Source: Pseudovibrio sp. M1P-2-3
GTDB lineage: Bacteria > Pseudomonadota > Alphaproteobacteria > Rhizobiales > Stappiaceae
Direction: 5' to 3'
Length of the DNA: 64,000 nt
Assembly (NCBI RefSeq): GCF_031501865.1
Contig: NZ_JARRCW010000001.1
Location: 2,501,001-2,565,000, forward strand
Position 1 is the first letter of the stretch; each line of letters opens with the position of its first letter. The position numbers were made by a program, and so were the translations under genes. The notes beneath the pieces were generated by a model that was not told the origin of the DNA, searched no databases, and was given only the letters and a program-made list of their open reading frames with translations. Of this stretch, positions 9,080 through 17,414 are shown piece after piece.

Positions 9080-9538
9080 ATGCTTATCACGCAGCTTTCC
9101 TACCGAAGTAAAATTCATTGGCCAGCGATTAAGCGCAATCTTGATGACGAGGTGGCGCTGACATTGGGACGAATTCGCCGCATTAATGCCCGCTCAGGTG
9201 TAACGGGTGCCCTTGTTTTGACGGATTCACACGTGTTCCAAATGCTGGAAGGGCCGTGGGATGCCGTGAAGATCACATTTGAGTGTGCCCTTTCCGACAA
9301 GCGCCATAGCGACCTGACGGTCCTTTGTAACGAAAAAGTACAATACCGCCTGTTCAACTGCAGCTGGATGCATTTTTGCGACCTTCGTGAGGGAGCTCTT
9401 GAAGAGTATCCTAGATTCATAAGGGCGCTGGCGACCCACAGCGAATACACCAGCCATGAAGAGTTTAAGGAAGTCCTCATCCTATTATCAATCGGCTTGA
9501 AAGAAAACGCGATTACCAACCACCTTTCACTGATGTAG
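9080..9538 (+). CDS. Short BLUF-domain blue-light photoreceptor
   Basis: 152 residues. The BLUF domain fills residues 1-100 and keeps the flavin-site residues: Tyr8, Asn36 and Gln54 (in INARSGVTG ... FQMLEG), with Trp-Met near 95 (SWMHF). The 18-residue Asn-Gln spacing matches AppA. The domain binds FAD and switches a hydrogen-bond network in blue light. About 50 C-terminal residues form a helical cap; there is no EAL, GGDEF or HTH output domain, so it must signal through a partner. AAGGAG lies about 8 nt before the ATG. The 150 bp upstream is extremely A/T-rich, unlike its surroundings. Confidence 0.85.
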   Translation: MLITQLSYRSKIHWPAIKRNLDDEVALTLGRIRRINARSGVTGALVLTDSHVFQMLEGPWDAVKITFECALSDKRHSDLTVLCNEKVQYRLFNCSWMHFCDLREGALEEYPRFIRALATHSEYTSHEEFKEVLILLSIGLKENAITNHLSLM

Positions 9539-9564
9539 CAGGGCCCCCTCCTCCCTGTTACGCT

Positions 9565-9612
9565 GAGCGCGTTTCCCATGTTCCATCCGCCCGGAACTGG
9601 GAAACGCAGCTC
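9565..9612. other. Long imperfect hairpin downstream of the BLUF gene
   Basis: Nested arms GAGC, GCGTTTCCCA and GTTCC (9565-9584) pair with GGAAC, TGGGAAACGC and GCTC (9593-9612). That gives about 19 bp of stem with two single-base bulges around an 8-nt loop. No U tract follows on either strand. It could be a transcript end, a REP-like repeat or a leader structure for mobA. Confidence 0.5.
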
Positions 9613-9729
9613 GCACTCTTGCGTGAAAGCACAAAGTGTCGCAGGCCCACACGGCCTCTTCCCCTTGTAATTACGTAGAACTTCGCCCACAAGATTGGTC
9701 AGTAGATCAATTTTCTGCGGACATAACCA

Positions 9730-10416
9730 ATGCAGCAAAGCATTCAAGACAGTTCAGGCATATGCCCGCCTACACATAGCCCTCATACGGTTGGCTGCAT
9801 TCTGGCGGGAGGCCACTCCAGCCGCATGGGCGGGGAAGATAAGTCTCAGATTTTTCTGGCGGGCGCGGCACTGGCTCAACACACTGCGGACCGGCTGAGT
9901 AAGCAGGTGCATACAACCGTTTTAAGTTGCAATGCCCCCACACAGTTTCATGCCACACTCGGTTATCCAATCCTGAAGGACACTTTGGAAGGCCACCTTG
10001 GTCCACTGGCGGGTATCTTGAGTGCAATGGAATGGACACGCAAGAACAGCGCGAGCGCAAAGTGGGTGCTATCCGTTTCGTGTGACACGCCTTTTTTTCC
10101 GCTGGACCTTGCGCACGTTCTTTCACAAGCTGCCGAAAGCCACCCTCACGCCTTTGCCATGAGCGCCTCGCAAGGCAAAACGCACCCCACATGCAGCCTC
10201 TGGCCGCTGGCACTTGAACAAGACCTTCGGGCCTACCTGCAAAACGGGGGACGATCCCTCATGGGTTTTTCCAAGGACTTTAAACCCGCCGTGGTCTCGT
10301 TCTCCATAGTGCAGAGCCAAGAAGGCCCGCTTGATCCCTTTTTCAATATTAACAATCCCGAGGATCTGGAGATGGCCCGATCCTACCTGAGTGGTAACAG
10401 GGTATCGCTTCTGTAA
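9730..10416 (+). CDS. mobA: Molybdenum cofactor guanylyltransferase
   Basis: 228 residues. The nucleotidyltransferase signature ILAGGHSSRMGGEDK (24-38) is followed by the 'LEGHLGPLAGILSAM' and 'VLSVSCDTPFFP' motifs of MobA. The enzyme transfers GMP from GTP to molybdopterin to make the MGD cofactor in the cytoplasm. The motif begins about 20 residues later than usual, so a start after ATG 9730 is conceivable, but no better ribosome site is visible. moeA follows after 46 bp, so Moco insertion and MGD formation are probably co-transcribed. Confidence 0.93.
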   Translation: MQQSIQDSSGICPPTHSPHTVGCILAGGHSSRMGGEDKSQIFLAGAALAQHTADRLSKQVHTTVLSCNAPTQFHATLGYPILKDTLEGHLGPLAGILSAMEWTRKNSASAKWVLSVSCDTPFFPLDLAHVLSQAAESHPHAFAMSASQGKTHPTCSLWPLALEQDLRAYLQNGGRSLMGFSKDFKPAVVSFSIVQSQEGPLDPFFNINNPEDLEMARSYLSGNRVSLL

Positions 10417-10462
10417 CCCATAGATATGGCAGCCAAAGCGCCTCCCACTATTTGGAAACATA

Positions 10463-11713
10463 ATGCAAAAGACATTTAAAAGCCTCTCCTATACGCAAGC
10501 CCTCGAAGAACTCTTAGCAAACGCTACAGCTCCTGCCACATCCCTATCAATTCCGCTCGACAGCGCCGGAGGCAGGGTTCTCAACGAGGACCTTATCAGC
10601 ACCGCAAACGTGCCAAATGCAAACAACTCCGCAATGGATGGCTACGCGATTTGTGCAGCTGCAGGTACCAGCAGCATTCCTCCCGCAACATATACGGTGA
10701 TGGGCAAAACGCTTGCAGGGGATAAATGTGCGCCGCAGCTACAACCCGGCCATGCCCTTCGCATTTTTACCGGAGCCTCCATTCCGCCTGGCACCACCGC
10801 TGTTGCCATGCAGGAAGAGTGCGAGGAGATTTTTCAGAACGGAATTGAATTTATCAATGTTTTCAGTCCATTAAAAGAAGGTTCTAACATACGCCTTAAA
10901 GGAGAGGATGTGAAATGCGGTGATAAAATTCTCTCCAAAGGCCAACAGCTTCGCCCGCAAGACATCGCAGCACTGGCCTCCAGTGGGCGCGACCAAGTCA
11001 GTACCTTCGCCCCTTTGAAAGTTGCTCTGGTCTCCACCGGCAATGAGCTGGTACGGCCACCCCATCCGTTAAAGGAGGGGCAGATTTACGATAGCAACCA
11101 CTACCTTCTCCACGCCCTGCTCTCCACACTACCAGTGGAAATTATTGATCTTGGGATTTTGCCGGATGATACGCTGGTCACGCAAAAGGCCCTCGAAAAA
11201 GCCGCTGAAGAGTGTGATCTGGTTTTGTCCTCCGGAGGAGCCGGACAGGGGGAAGCGGATCTGATCGGCCATGTTGTTCAAACCCTTGGCTCCGCCCAGT
11301 TCTGGGAACTTGCTATCAAACCCGGACGACCCTTTATGCATGGCCGCATTGGCAACTGTGACTTTCTGGGGCTTCCGGGAAACCCTGTCGCCGCAATGGT
11401 GAGCTTCTTGAGTTTTGCCCGGCCATTCATCTTGAAAAGATCAGGAGTTGAAGAGGTTTCCCCCACTGCCCACCGTGTGCCCGCTGCCTTCAACTGGTCC
11501 CGCAAGCGCACTGGACGGAGGGAATTTTTACGTGGAAGACTTTCCATTCAAAGCAATGGTCAAACACAGGTAGAGAAGTACAAAAATGATGGTTCCGCCC
11601 TCATCTCGTCCCTGACCTACGCAAGCGGCCTTATTATCATTGATGAGCAGACCTCACAAATACATGAGGGGGACCTCATAGAGTTTATTCCTTTCAGTGC
11701 CTACGGTTTTTAA
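10463..11713 (+). CDS. moeA: Molybdopterin molybdenumtransferase MoeA
   Basis: 416 residues, the normal MoeA length. The N-terminal domain has 'NNSAMDGYAI' near 52-61. The catalytic MoaB/Mog-like domain has 'VSTGNELV' near 190, 'SSGGAGQGEADL' near 255 and 'LPGNPVAAMVSF' near 306-317. MoeA ligates molybdate to adenylylated molybdopterin. In the GGxSxGxxD loop of typical MoeA, this protein has SSGGAGQGEAD, a slight variation. It lies 46 bp after mobA. Confidence 0.93.
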   Translation: MQKTFKSLSYTQALEELLANATAPATSLSIPLDSAGGRVLNEDLISTANVPNANNSAMDGYAICAAAGTSSIPPATYTVMGKTLAGDKCAPQLQPGHALRIFTGASIPPGTTAVAMQEECEEIFQNGIEFINVFSPLKEGSNIRLKGEDVKCGDKILSKGQQLRPQDIAALASSGRDQVSTFAPLKVALVSTGNELVRPPHPLKEGQIYDSNHYLLHALLSTLPVEIIDLGILPDDTLVTQKALEKAAEECDLVLSSGGAGQGEADLIGHVVQTLGSAQFWELAIKPGRPFMHGRIGNCDFLGLPGNPVAAMVSFLSFARPFILKRSGVEEVSPTAHRVPAAFNWSRKRTGRREFLRGRLSIQSNGQTQVEKYKNDGSALISSLTYASGLIIIDEQTSQIHEGDLIEFIPFSAYGF

Positions 11714-11847
11714 AGCATATTTTGAAAGAGCGTCCATTAACTTCATTGTAAAGGATACTATCTTGCAACGCATGACCTGCGTTGCTTAGCGGGCCTGCCT
11801 CGTGTATCTATGAGCATGGTCTAGGCACTAATTCTTGGATAGCTCCC

Positions 11848-12870
11848 ATGCCAATACAGATGGCGGAAAATTACTCTCAAGATACAAAAGGGGCGCAGTT
11901 CGCGATAGATAAAAGCTGGCCACTCATGGATCAAGCTCTTTCGCATTTGCCCGCCCGCTCCTCCTACGAGATACTGAATTATGGTGCCGCCGATGGTGGA
12001 ACCTCCATGGATTACTTCAGAAGAATTTTTGAAGAGCTGAAGGGGAAAAGGATCTATTTCACCTCCAACGATCTCCCCCAGAACAACTTCAACGGGCTTG
12101 CTCCAAATCTGGAAATACTGCGATCAGAATTCGAGGGGCTGTGCGTCTTCATTCAGCCAACTAGTTTCTACAACCTTATAGCGCGAGAGGACAGTGTGGA
12201 CATTGGCTTCGCTGCGACAACCATGCACTGGCTTTCACAGGTTCCCCGCCGCGCCATCGGCCATTTACATCCAAACAGGGTCGAAGGTGACATTCGCGAA
12301 CAGTTTCGGGCGCAGGCCCTTACGGATTTCGACCGTCTCCTCAAATTGCGGGCCTGCGAATTTCGCAGGGGTGGGCACTTTATTCTGGTGGATCTTGCAC
12401 AAACACCGGACGGCGAGTTTTTGGGACATAACGGTACAGACCCGGACCTGTTTGATACGCTCCACGACATTTGGAAGGCGCTCTTGAACGAGAAGCTGAT
12501 TTCCAAAGAAACCTTTGAGTACACACTCATAGAAAACTATTATAAGACCGCAGACGAGGTTCAGCGGATTCTCGATCTTCCCCACTCCAAGAAAAACTGG
12601 AAGGTCCATTCTCTTTCTACAAAAACAATCTCCGGTCCCAGTCGCACTCAATTTGCGCAGGACGGTGATATTTCCATTTACGCAAGTAAAGTCATGAAGG
12701 CAGTTCGCAGCTGGTGTCGACATTCCTTTATGAGTGCAGTTCAACAAACCGGCGGTGACCCAAGCACTGTTGAGCTTTTGTTTTCCCGGCTGCAACAACG
12801 CATTGCCGAAACCCCAGAGCAGTACAATGTAAGCGGCGTCCATAACTTTATCCATCTGGAACGCCTGTAG
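11848..12870 (+). CDS. SABATH-like SAM-dependent carboxyl methyltransferase
   Basis: 341 residues from ATG 11848; the frame extends to a TTG at 11782 without a ribosome site. Features of the plant SABATH family (salicylate, jasmonate and theobromine methyltransferases) are visible: 'NYSQDTKGAQ' near 8-17, the SAM loop 'NYGAADGGTSMDYF' near 44-57, 'SNDLPQNNFNGL' near 79-90, and 'TTMHWLSQVP' near 122-131. In plants these enzymes make methyl esters of small carboxylic acids. Bacterial members exist, but their substrates are mostly unknown. The gene follows moeA by 134 bp; I see no Moco link. Confidence 0.75.
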   Translation: MPIQMAENYSQDTKGAQFAIDKSWPLMDQALSHLPARSSYEILNYGAADGGTSMDYFRRIFEELKGKRIYFTSNDLPQNNFNGLAPNLEILRSEFEGLCVFIQPTSFYNLIAREDSVDIGFAATTMHWLSQVPRRAIGHLHPNRVEGDIREQFRAQALTDFDRLLKLRACEFRRGGHFILVDLAQTPDGEFLGHNGTDPDLFDTLHDIWKALLNEKLISKETFEYTLIENYYKTADEVQRILDLPHSKKNWKVHSLSTKTISGPSRTQFAQDGDISIYASKVMKAVRSWCRHSFMSAVQQTGGDPSTVELLFSRLQQRIAETPEQYNVSGVHNFIHLERL

Positions 12871-13189
12871 TCGTCATCTCACAAGATTATGCCAAATAGT
12901 CATGGCTCTATAGCTTCACTCCTGCGCAGAATCACGTAGATTTCAAAGAACCCATTAGGAATTGAAGATTTGGCACTATTGAGGGCTAAGCATGGCTGAG
13001 GGAAAATAATCCCCAGACACCGTCATATTTGCAATTTTTTGAAGCCTCAAGCAGTTAAAACAACACATTTTACTTCACAAAGCCGTTAAAAAGAGTTGAG
13101 TTTTAACGAAAATTAATGTTCGATTAATTCGGCTAAAGACAGAGAGCCTTCCAGAGAACTCTGCAATAAAGACCAAGGGGATTTTTAGT
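12871..13189. other. Intergenic spacer before the amino-acid ABC transporter
   Basis: 319 bp without a supported gene. It must contain the promoter of the transporter operon. A weak hairpin (GTTAAAA / TTTTAAC, around 13085-13107) is the only structure noted. A/T content is higher than in the flanking genes. Confidence 0.45.
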
Positions 13190-13966
13190 ATGCGTTTTAT
13201 GCGTTTTGCAGCGATTGCTGCCGTTGCACTTTCAGCTATCGGGGGAGCGGAAGCAAAAGAATGGACAAAGATCCGTATGGGCACCGAAGGCGCCTACCCT
13301 CCATTCAACTACACAACGGCTGACGGCACACTCACCGGCTTTGACGTGGAAATCGGCAATGCGCTGTGTGAGGAAATGCAAGTTGAGTGCGAGTGGGTAA
13401 CACAGGATTGGGATGGCATCATCCCCGGCTTGATTGCAGGAAAATACGACACAATCATCGCATCCATGTCCATCACGCCCGAGCGTGAAGAAAAGATCAG
13501 TTTCTCCGAGAAATATTACAATACACCTCCGGGCATGGCTGTACAAAAGGGCTCTGACCTGAAGAGTACAAGCCCTGCTGACTTGGCTGACAAGAAAATT
13601 GGTGCACAGTCTTCCACAACGCACTCCATTTATTCCGAGCAGTTCTATCCTGACTCCAATGTAAGCCTCTACCCGACCTCTGAAGAGTACAAGCTGGACC
13701 TTGAAAACGGCCGCGTTGATGCTGTGGTTGACGATGTTATGGTGCTGACAGAGTGGGTTAAATCCGATGAGGGCGCGTGCTGTGAAATTCTTGGTACTAT
13801 GAAGTCTGTTGAAGAAATTCATGGCGCAGGTGCTGGTATTGGCGTTCGCAAAGGCGATGAAGAGTTGGCAGAAAAGCTCACAGCTGCCATTGCTGCAATC
13901 CGCGCCAACGGAAAGTACAAGGAAATTAACGACAAGTACTTTACCTTCGACGTTTATGGCGAGTAA
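13190..13966 (+). CDS. Periplasmic polar amino-acid binding protein (ABC uptake, HisJ/ArgT/OccT type)
   Basis: 258 residues. A Sec signal peptide (1-22, ending GGAEA) precedes an SBP_bac_3 domain: 'RMGTEGAYPPFNY', 'GFDVEIGNALCEEM', 'WDGIIPGLIAGKYD' and 'SMSITPEREEKISFSEKYY' are the classic ligand-cleft segments. The closest families bind arginine, lysine, histidine or opines such as octopine. The two permease genes follow 82 bp later. No ATPase gene is in the group. Confidence 0.9.
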   Translation: MRFMRFAAIAAVALSAIGGAEAKEWTKIRMGTEGAYPPFNYTTADGTLTGFDVEIGNALCEEMQVECEWVTQDWDGIIPGLIAGKYDTIIASMSITPEREEKISFSEKYYNTPPGMAVQKGSDLKSTSPADLADKKIGAQSSTTHSIYSEQFYPDSNVSLYPTSEEYKLDLENGRVDAVVDDVMVLTEWVKSDEGACCEILGTMKSVEEIHGAGAGIGVRKGDEELAEKLTAAIAAIRANGKYKEINDKYFTFDVYGE

Positions 13967-14048
13967 TATCCCATTAACTAATTGATAACCAGAGCGGCGG
14001 GAACCCCTCCCGCCGTTCCGCATATCTACGAAAGGGATTCCCTTCGGA

Positions 14049-14759
14049 ATGGATCAAATAATAATGCTGTTGGGGTTTGGGCCCACAGGTTGGGGAGATG
14101 AAATAGCAACCGGCATCATGATGACCGTCGGTCTTGCGCTTGCCAGCCTGCCTTTTGGGCTGGTCACCGGTTTTCTCATAGCCCTTGCAAAAAACTCAAA
14201 TGAACCAAGTATCCGAACCGCCGCGAATATCTACACCACACTGTTTCGCGGTCTACCTGAACTTTTGACCCTATTCCTCGTTTATTACGGTGGCCAAATT
14301 CTCATCCAGAAAATTTTGAGCTACTTCGGAATTGGGTATTTTGAAGTGAATGCCTTTCTGGCCGGGATGATCGCACTCTCGCTCGTATTCTCGTCCTATG
14401 CATCCGAAGCTTTCCTGTCCGCGTTCCGCGCCATCTCCATCGGCCAGTACGAAGGAGCTCATGCTCTCGGGTTAAGCCAAGTGCAAACCTTGCGCCTTAT
14501 TATCTGGCCGCAACTTCTGCGCCTGTCCTTGCCTGCCCTTGGCAACCTTTGGCTGATTTTGTTGAAAGAGACTTCCCTTGTCTCCATTATCGGTCTGGCA
14601 GATATCATCAGGTATTCCAATATGGCAGCCCGGACAACGAAGGAGCCCTTCTTGTTTTTCAGCGTTGCTTGCGTGATCTACCTTGTTCTGGCGGCCCTTT
14701 CTTCCGGTGTTATAAAACGCATTGAAAACTGGACCAAACGGGGTGAGGTGCAAAGATGA
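14049..14759 (+). CDS. Amino-acid ABC transporter permease (HisQ/OccQ type)
   Basis: 236 residues with about five membrane helices and the BPD_transp_1 fold. The EAA loop that docks on the ATPase reads GQYEGAHALGLSQVQT (about 132-147). 'LFRGLPELLTLFLVYYG' near 70 is typical of polar amino-acid permeases. It pairs with the next permease, whose ATG overlaps this stop by 4 nt (ATGA), so the two are made in equal amounts as a heterodimer. Confidence 0.9.
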   Translation: MDQIIMLLGFGPTGWGDEIATGIMMTVGLALASLPFGLVTGFLIALAKNSNEPSIRTAANIYTTLFRGLPELLTLFLVYYGGQILIQKILSYFGIGYFEVNAFLAGMIALSLVFSSYASEAFLSAFRAISIGQYEGAHALGLSQVQTLRLIIWPQLLRLSLPALGNLWLILLKETSLVSIIGLADIIRYSNMAARTTKEPFLFFSVACVIYLVLAALSSGVIKRIENWTKRGEVQR

Positions 14760-15667
14760 GCAGCTATTCCACCTATGTAAGTCCACAGCAAATTGAGGCA
14801 CGCCCCGCTCCCGCAGCCTTGAAACGCACTTGGTCCATAGCCCGCGCTTTTGGCAGCTTATGGCTGGCAGCCTGGGCACTGGGCGCAGTTGGCATCCTTC
14901 TGTTTCTTGCTCAAAGCAACCATGTTGTCTTTGACCTTGGCTGGTCTGGATGGGTTCCCTTTCAAAATTCCGTTGAGATTTCGGCAAACCCCAAGTTCTT
15001 GACGAAATACGGTCCCAAACTGTTGAGCGGCCTGCTGATTACCCTTCAGCTACTGGCTATTTCTCTTGTGCTGGGCGCCCTGCTTTCCGCCCCGCTCACC
15101 GCCATGCGCCTGTCTAAGAACAAAGTTCTTTCGACCATTGCCTATGGGTATGTCTACTTCTTCCGCGGAACGCCCCTGCTGGCTCAGGTCTTCCTCATCT
15201 ATTATGGGGCAGGTTCCTTTCAGGCGGAACTGAAAGCCATTGGCGTGTGGTGGATACTGCGCGAGGCGTGGTTCTGTGCCATTCTCGCCTTTACCTTGAA
15301 TACCAGTGCCTATCAGGTTGAAATCCTGCGCGGTTCAATTGAAAACATGCCGAAAGGCCAATGGGAAGCTGCTGCCGCGCTTGGCCTGCCAAAATGGGTG
15401 ACCTTCTGGAAGATCATTCTCCCGCAAGCACTCATTGTATCCCTGCGCCCCTACGGTAACGAAATCGTTCTGCTGATTAAAGGGTCCGCCATTGTGGCTA
15501 TCATCACCATTTTGGATCTTATGGGTGAAACACGGCGGGCCTTCTCGCGCACCTATGACTTTCAGGCGTATGTGTGGGCAGCGGTTCTTTATCTCATAAT
15601 GGTGGAAACACTTAGAAGACTCTGGGATAAACTGGAAAACCGGCTGACACGGCACCTCAAACGATAA
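14756..15667 (+). CDS. Amino-acid ABC transporter permease (HisM/OccM type)
   Basis: 303 residues, with an N-terminal extension of about 80 residues (one extra hydrophobic helix near 38-58) before the five-helix permease core. The 'FFRGTPLLAQVFLIYYGAG' segment and the EAA loop GQWEAAAALGLPKWVT are intact, so an ATPase should dock, although none is encoded next to it. A strong terminator follows directly, showing that the operon ends here. Confidence 0.9.
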   Translation: MSSYSTYVSPQQIEARPAPAALKRTWSIARAFGSLWLAAWALGAVGILLFLAQSNHVVFDLGWSGWVPFQNSVEISANPKFLTKYGPKLLSGLLITLQLLAISLVLGALLSAPLTAMRLSKNKVLSTIAYGYVYFFRGTPLLAQVFLIYYGAGSFQAELKAIGVWWILREAWFCAILAFTLNTSAYQVEILRGSIENMPKGQWEAAAALGLPKWVTFWKIILPQALIVSLRPYGNEIVLLIKGSAIVAIITILDLMGETRRAFSRTYDFQAYVWAAVLYLIMVETLRRLWDKLENRLTRHLKR

Positions 15668-15673
15668 TAGAAT

Positions 15674-15704
15674 AAGGCATCCATTTGGATGCCTTTTATT
15701 TTTT
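15674..15704 (+). terminator. Rho-independent terminator of the ABC transporter operon
   Basis: Stem AAGGCATCC / GGATGCCTT (9 bp) with loop ATTT, followed by TTATTTTTT. It begins 6 bp after the last permease. Confidence 0.9.
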
Positions 15705-15770
15705 GCATGTTGTCTGGTGGTCGGTAGCACCTATCATAGACATCCGCCTGTATTGTTGGAGTATGACACG

Positions 15771-16649
15771 ATGGCAAAAGTTGCTTTTATTGGTCTTGGG
15801 GTTATGGGCTATCCTATGGCTGGACATCTGGCTAAACGCGGCGGCCATGAGGTGACGGTCTACAACCGCACAACCGCAAAAGCACAAAAGTGGGCCACGG
15901 AATTTGGCGGCACGTATGCCCCTACTCCACAAGAGGCTGCAAAGGATTGTGACTTCGTATTTTGCTGCGTTGGAAATGATGATGACCTGCGATCTGTGAC
16001 GACCGGTCCTGACGGAGCATTTCATGCCATGAAGGAAGGCGCTGTGTTTATCGACAACACCACCGCCTCCGCGCAGCTGGCCGAGGAACTTTATGCTCTG
16101 GCTCAGGAAAAAGGCTTCAGCTTCCTTGACGCCCCTGTATCAGGCGGGCAGGCAGGCGCAGAAAACGGTGTTCTGACAGTAATGCTGGGCGGCGATGAAG
16201 ACGCGTTCAATCTTGCCAAGCCAGTCATTGAAAACTTTGCAAAGTTCGTTGGCCTAATGGGCGGTACTGGCGCTGGCCAGAAAGCCAAGATGGTCAACCA
16301 GATCTGTATCGCCGGACTGGTACAGGGCCTGTCTGAAGCCATTCATTTTGCCCAAAAGGCTGATCTGGATATTGAAAAGGTCATCTCGGCCATATCCGGC
16401 GGCGCTGCCCAGTCATGGCAGATGGAGAACCGCTGGAAAACCATGGTTGAAGGTGAGTTTGAGCACGGCTTTGCGGTGGACTGGATGCGCAAGGACCTGA
16501 AGAGCTGCCTCGACACCGCGGACCGCGTCGGCGCTCGTTTGCCTGTCACCGCACTTGTTGACCAGTTTTATGCGGAGGTTCAGGCCATGGGTGGCAGCCG
16601 CTGGGACACCTCTGCACTGCTTGCGCGTATGAACAAAGCTGACCAATAA
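15771..16649 (+). CDS. NAD(P)-dependent beta-hydroxyacid dehydrogenase (HIBADH/GarR family)
   Basis: 292 residues from ATG 15771, which has GGAG 9 nt upstream; the longer frame from 15717 has no ribosome site. The Rossmann motif GLGVMG (8-13), the substrate motif 'DAPVSGGQAGAENG' near 120, and 'GAGQKAKMVNQ' with the catalytic Lys near 170 define the family (3-hydroxyisobutyrate, tartronate semialdehyde or glyoxylate/succinic semialdehyde reductases). Which substrate applies cannot be told. It stands alone between two terminators. Confidence 0.88.
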   Translation: MAKVAFIGLGVMGYPMAGHLAKRGGHEVTVYNRTTAKAQKWATEFGGTYAPTPQEAAKDCDFVFCCVGNDDDLRSVTTGPDGAFHAMKEGAVFIDNTTASAQLAEELYALAQEKGFSFLDAPVSGGQAGAENGVLTVMLGGDEDAFNLAKPVIENFAKFVGLMGGTGAGQKAKMVNQICIAGLVQGLSEAIHFAQKADLDIEKVISAISGGAAQSWQMENRWKTMVEGEFEHGFAVDWMRKDLKSCLDTADRVGARLPVTALVDQFYAEVQAMGGSRWDTSALLARMNKADQ

Positions 16650-16677
16650 AAATTAGCAGCCCCTTGCGAGGGGCTGC
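16648..16677 (-). terminator. Rho-independent terminator of the Lrp-type regulator
   Basis: Stem GCAGCCCCT / AGGGGCTGC (16656-16664 with 16669-16677), loop of 4 nt. The T-rich tail (TAATTTTTATT) lies on the minus-strand side, so it ends leftward transcription. It may also slow the dehydrogenase transcript. Confidence 0.8.
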
Positions 16678-16709
16678 CACACGAAAGCATCCACGGCTAT
16701 CCAATTGGG

Positions 16710-17201
16710 CTACATGCCGGGAACCTTGGGCTTTTCAGCGGGAACATAGCTCAAAGGCAACTCTGTTGTGTACTTGATCTGCTCCATGGCGAAGGTGGTA
16801 GAAACATCAGAGATTTCGATCTTGGCAATTAGCCTTTGATAGAAGTTATCATAGGCTTCGATATCCGGAACCGCCACGCGCAGCAAATAATCCACTTGCC
16901 CGGCCATGCGGTAAAACTCCACAACCTCGGGAAACTCTTTGATCACGTCCGCAAATTTGCGCAGCCAGTCATCGTTGTGCCGGTTTGTTGTAATGGACAC
17001 AAAGGCAGTGACACGGGCATTGACTTTTTTGGGATCAAGAATGGCCACACGGCGGGTGATAACGCCATCTTCTTCCAGCTTTTGAATCCGTCGCCAGCAA
17101 GGGGTCGTAGACAGACCGACACGACGTCCGATTTCCGCGACCGGTATTGTGCTGTCTTCCTGTAAAATCGCTAGGATCCGCCTATCAATGCGATCAATCA
17201 T
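16710..17201 (-). CDS. Lrp/AsnC family transcriptional regulator
   Basis: 163 residues. The N-terminal helix-turn-helix (IDRRILAILQEDS ... VAEIGRRVGLSTTPCWRRI, residues 5-41) precedes an AsnC/RAM ligand-binding domain ('EVVEFYRMAGQVDYLLRVAV', about 90-110). Such regulators form octamers and sense amino acids. It stands alone with its own terminator. The nearby amino-acid transporter operon is a possible target, but nothing in the sequence proves it. Confidence 0.92.
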   Translation of the reverse strand: MIDRIDRRILAILQEDSTIPVAEIGRRVGLSTTPCWRRIQKLEEDGVITRRVAILDPKKVNARVTAFVSITTNRHNDDWLRKFADVIKEFPEVVEFYRMAGQVDYLLRVAVPDIEAYDNFYQRLIAKIEISDVSTTFAMEQIKYTTELPLSYVPAEKPKVPGM

Positions 17202-17414
17202 GTTTCGCCCCCCAAATATTTTTCTTGGTTCTTATGTTAAACACCGTAGATTGTATCTGGATTAGGGAAAAAATCTACCAGATACTACGCGTAGTTATCT
17301 CTCATTGTAGTATTTTTTTTCAATATTCAATTGAGGTTGAGCAACCGTACCCAGATGCACGCACTTGTATTGGCTAAAGAGCTGCAGACGTCTTAAAGAT
17401 GGTCGAATCTAACA

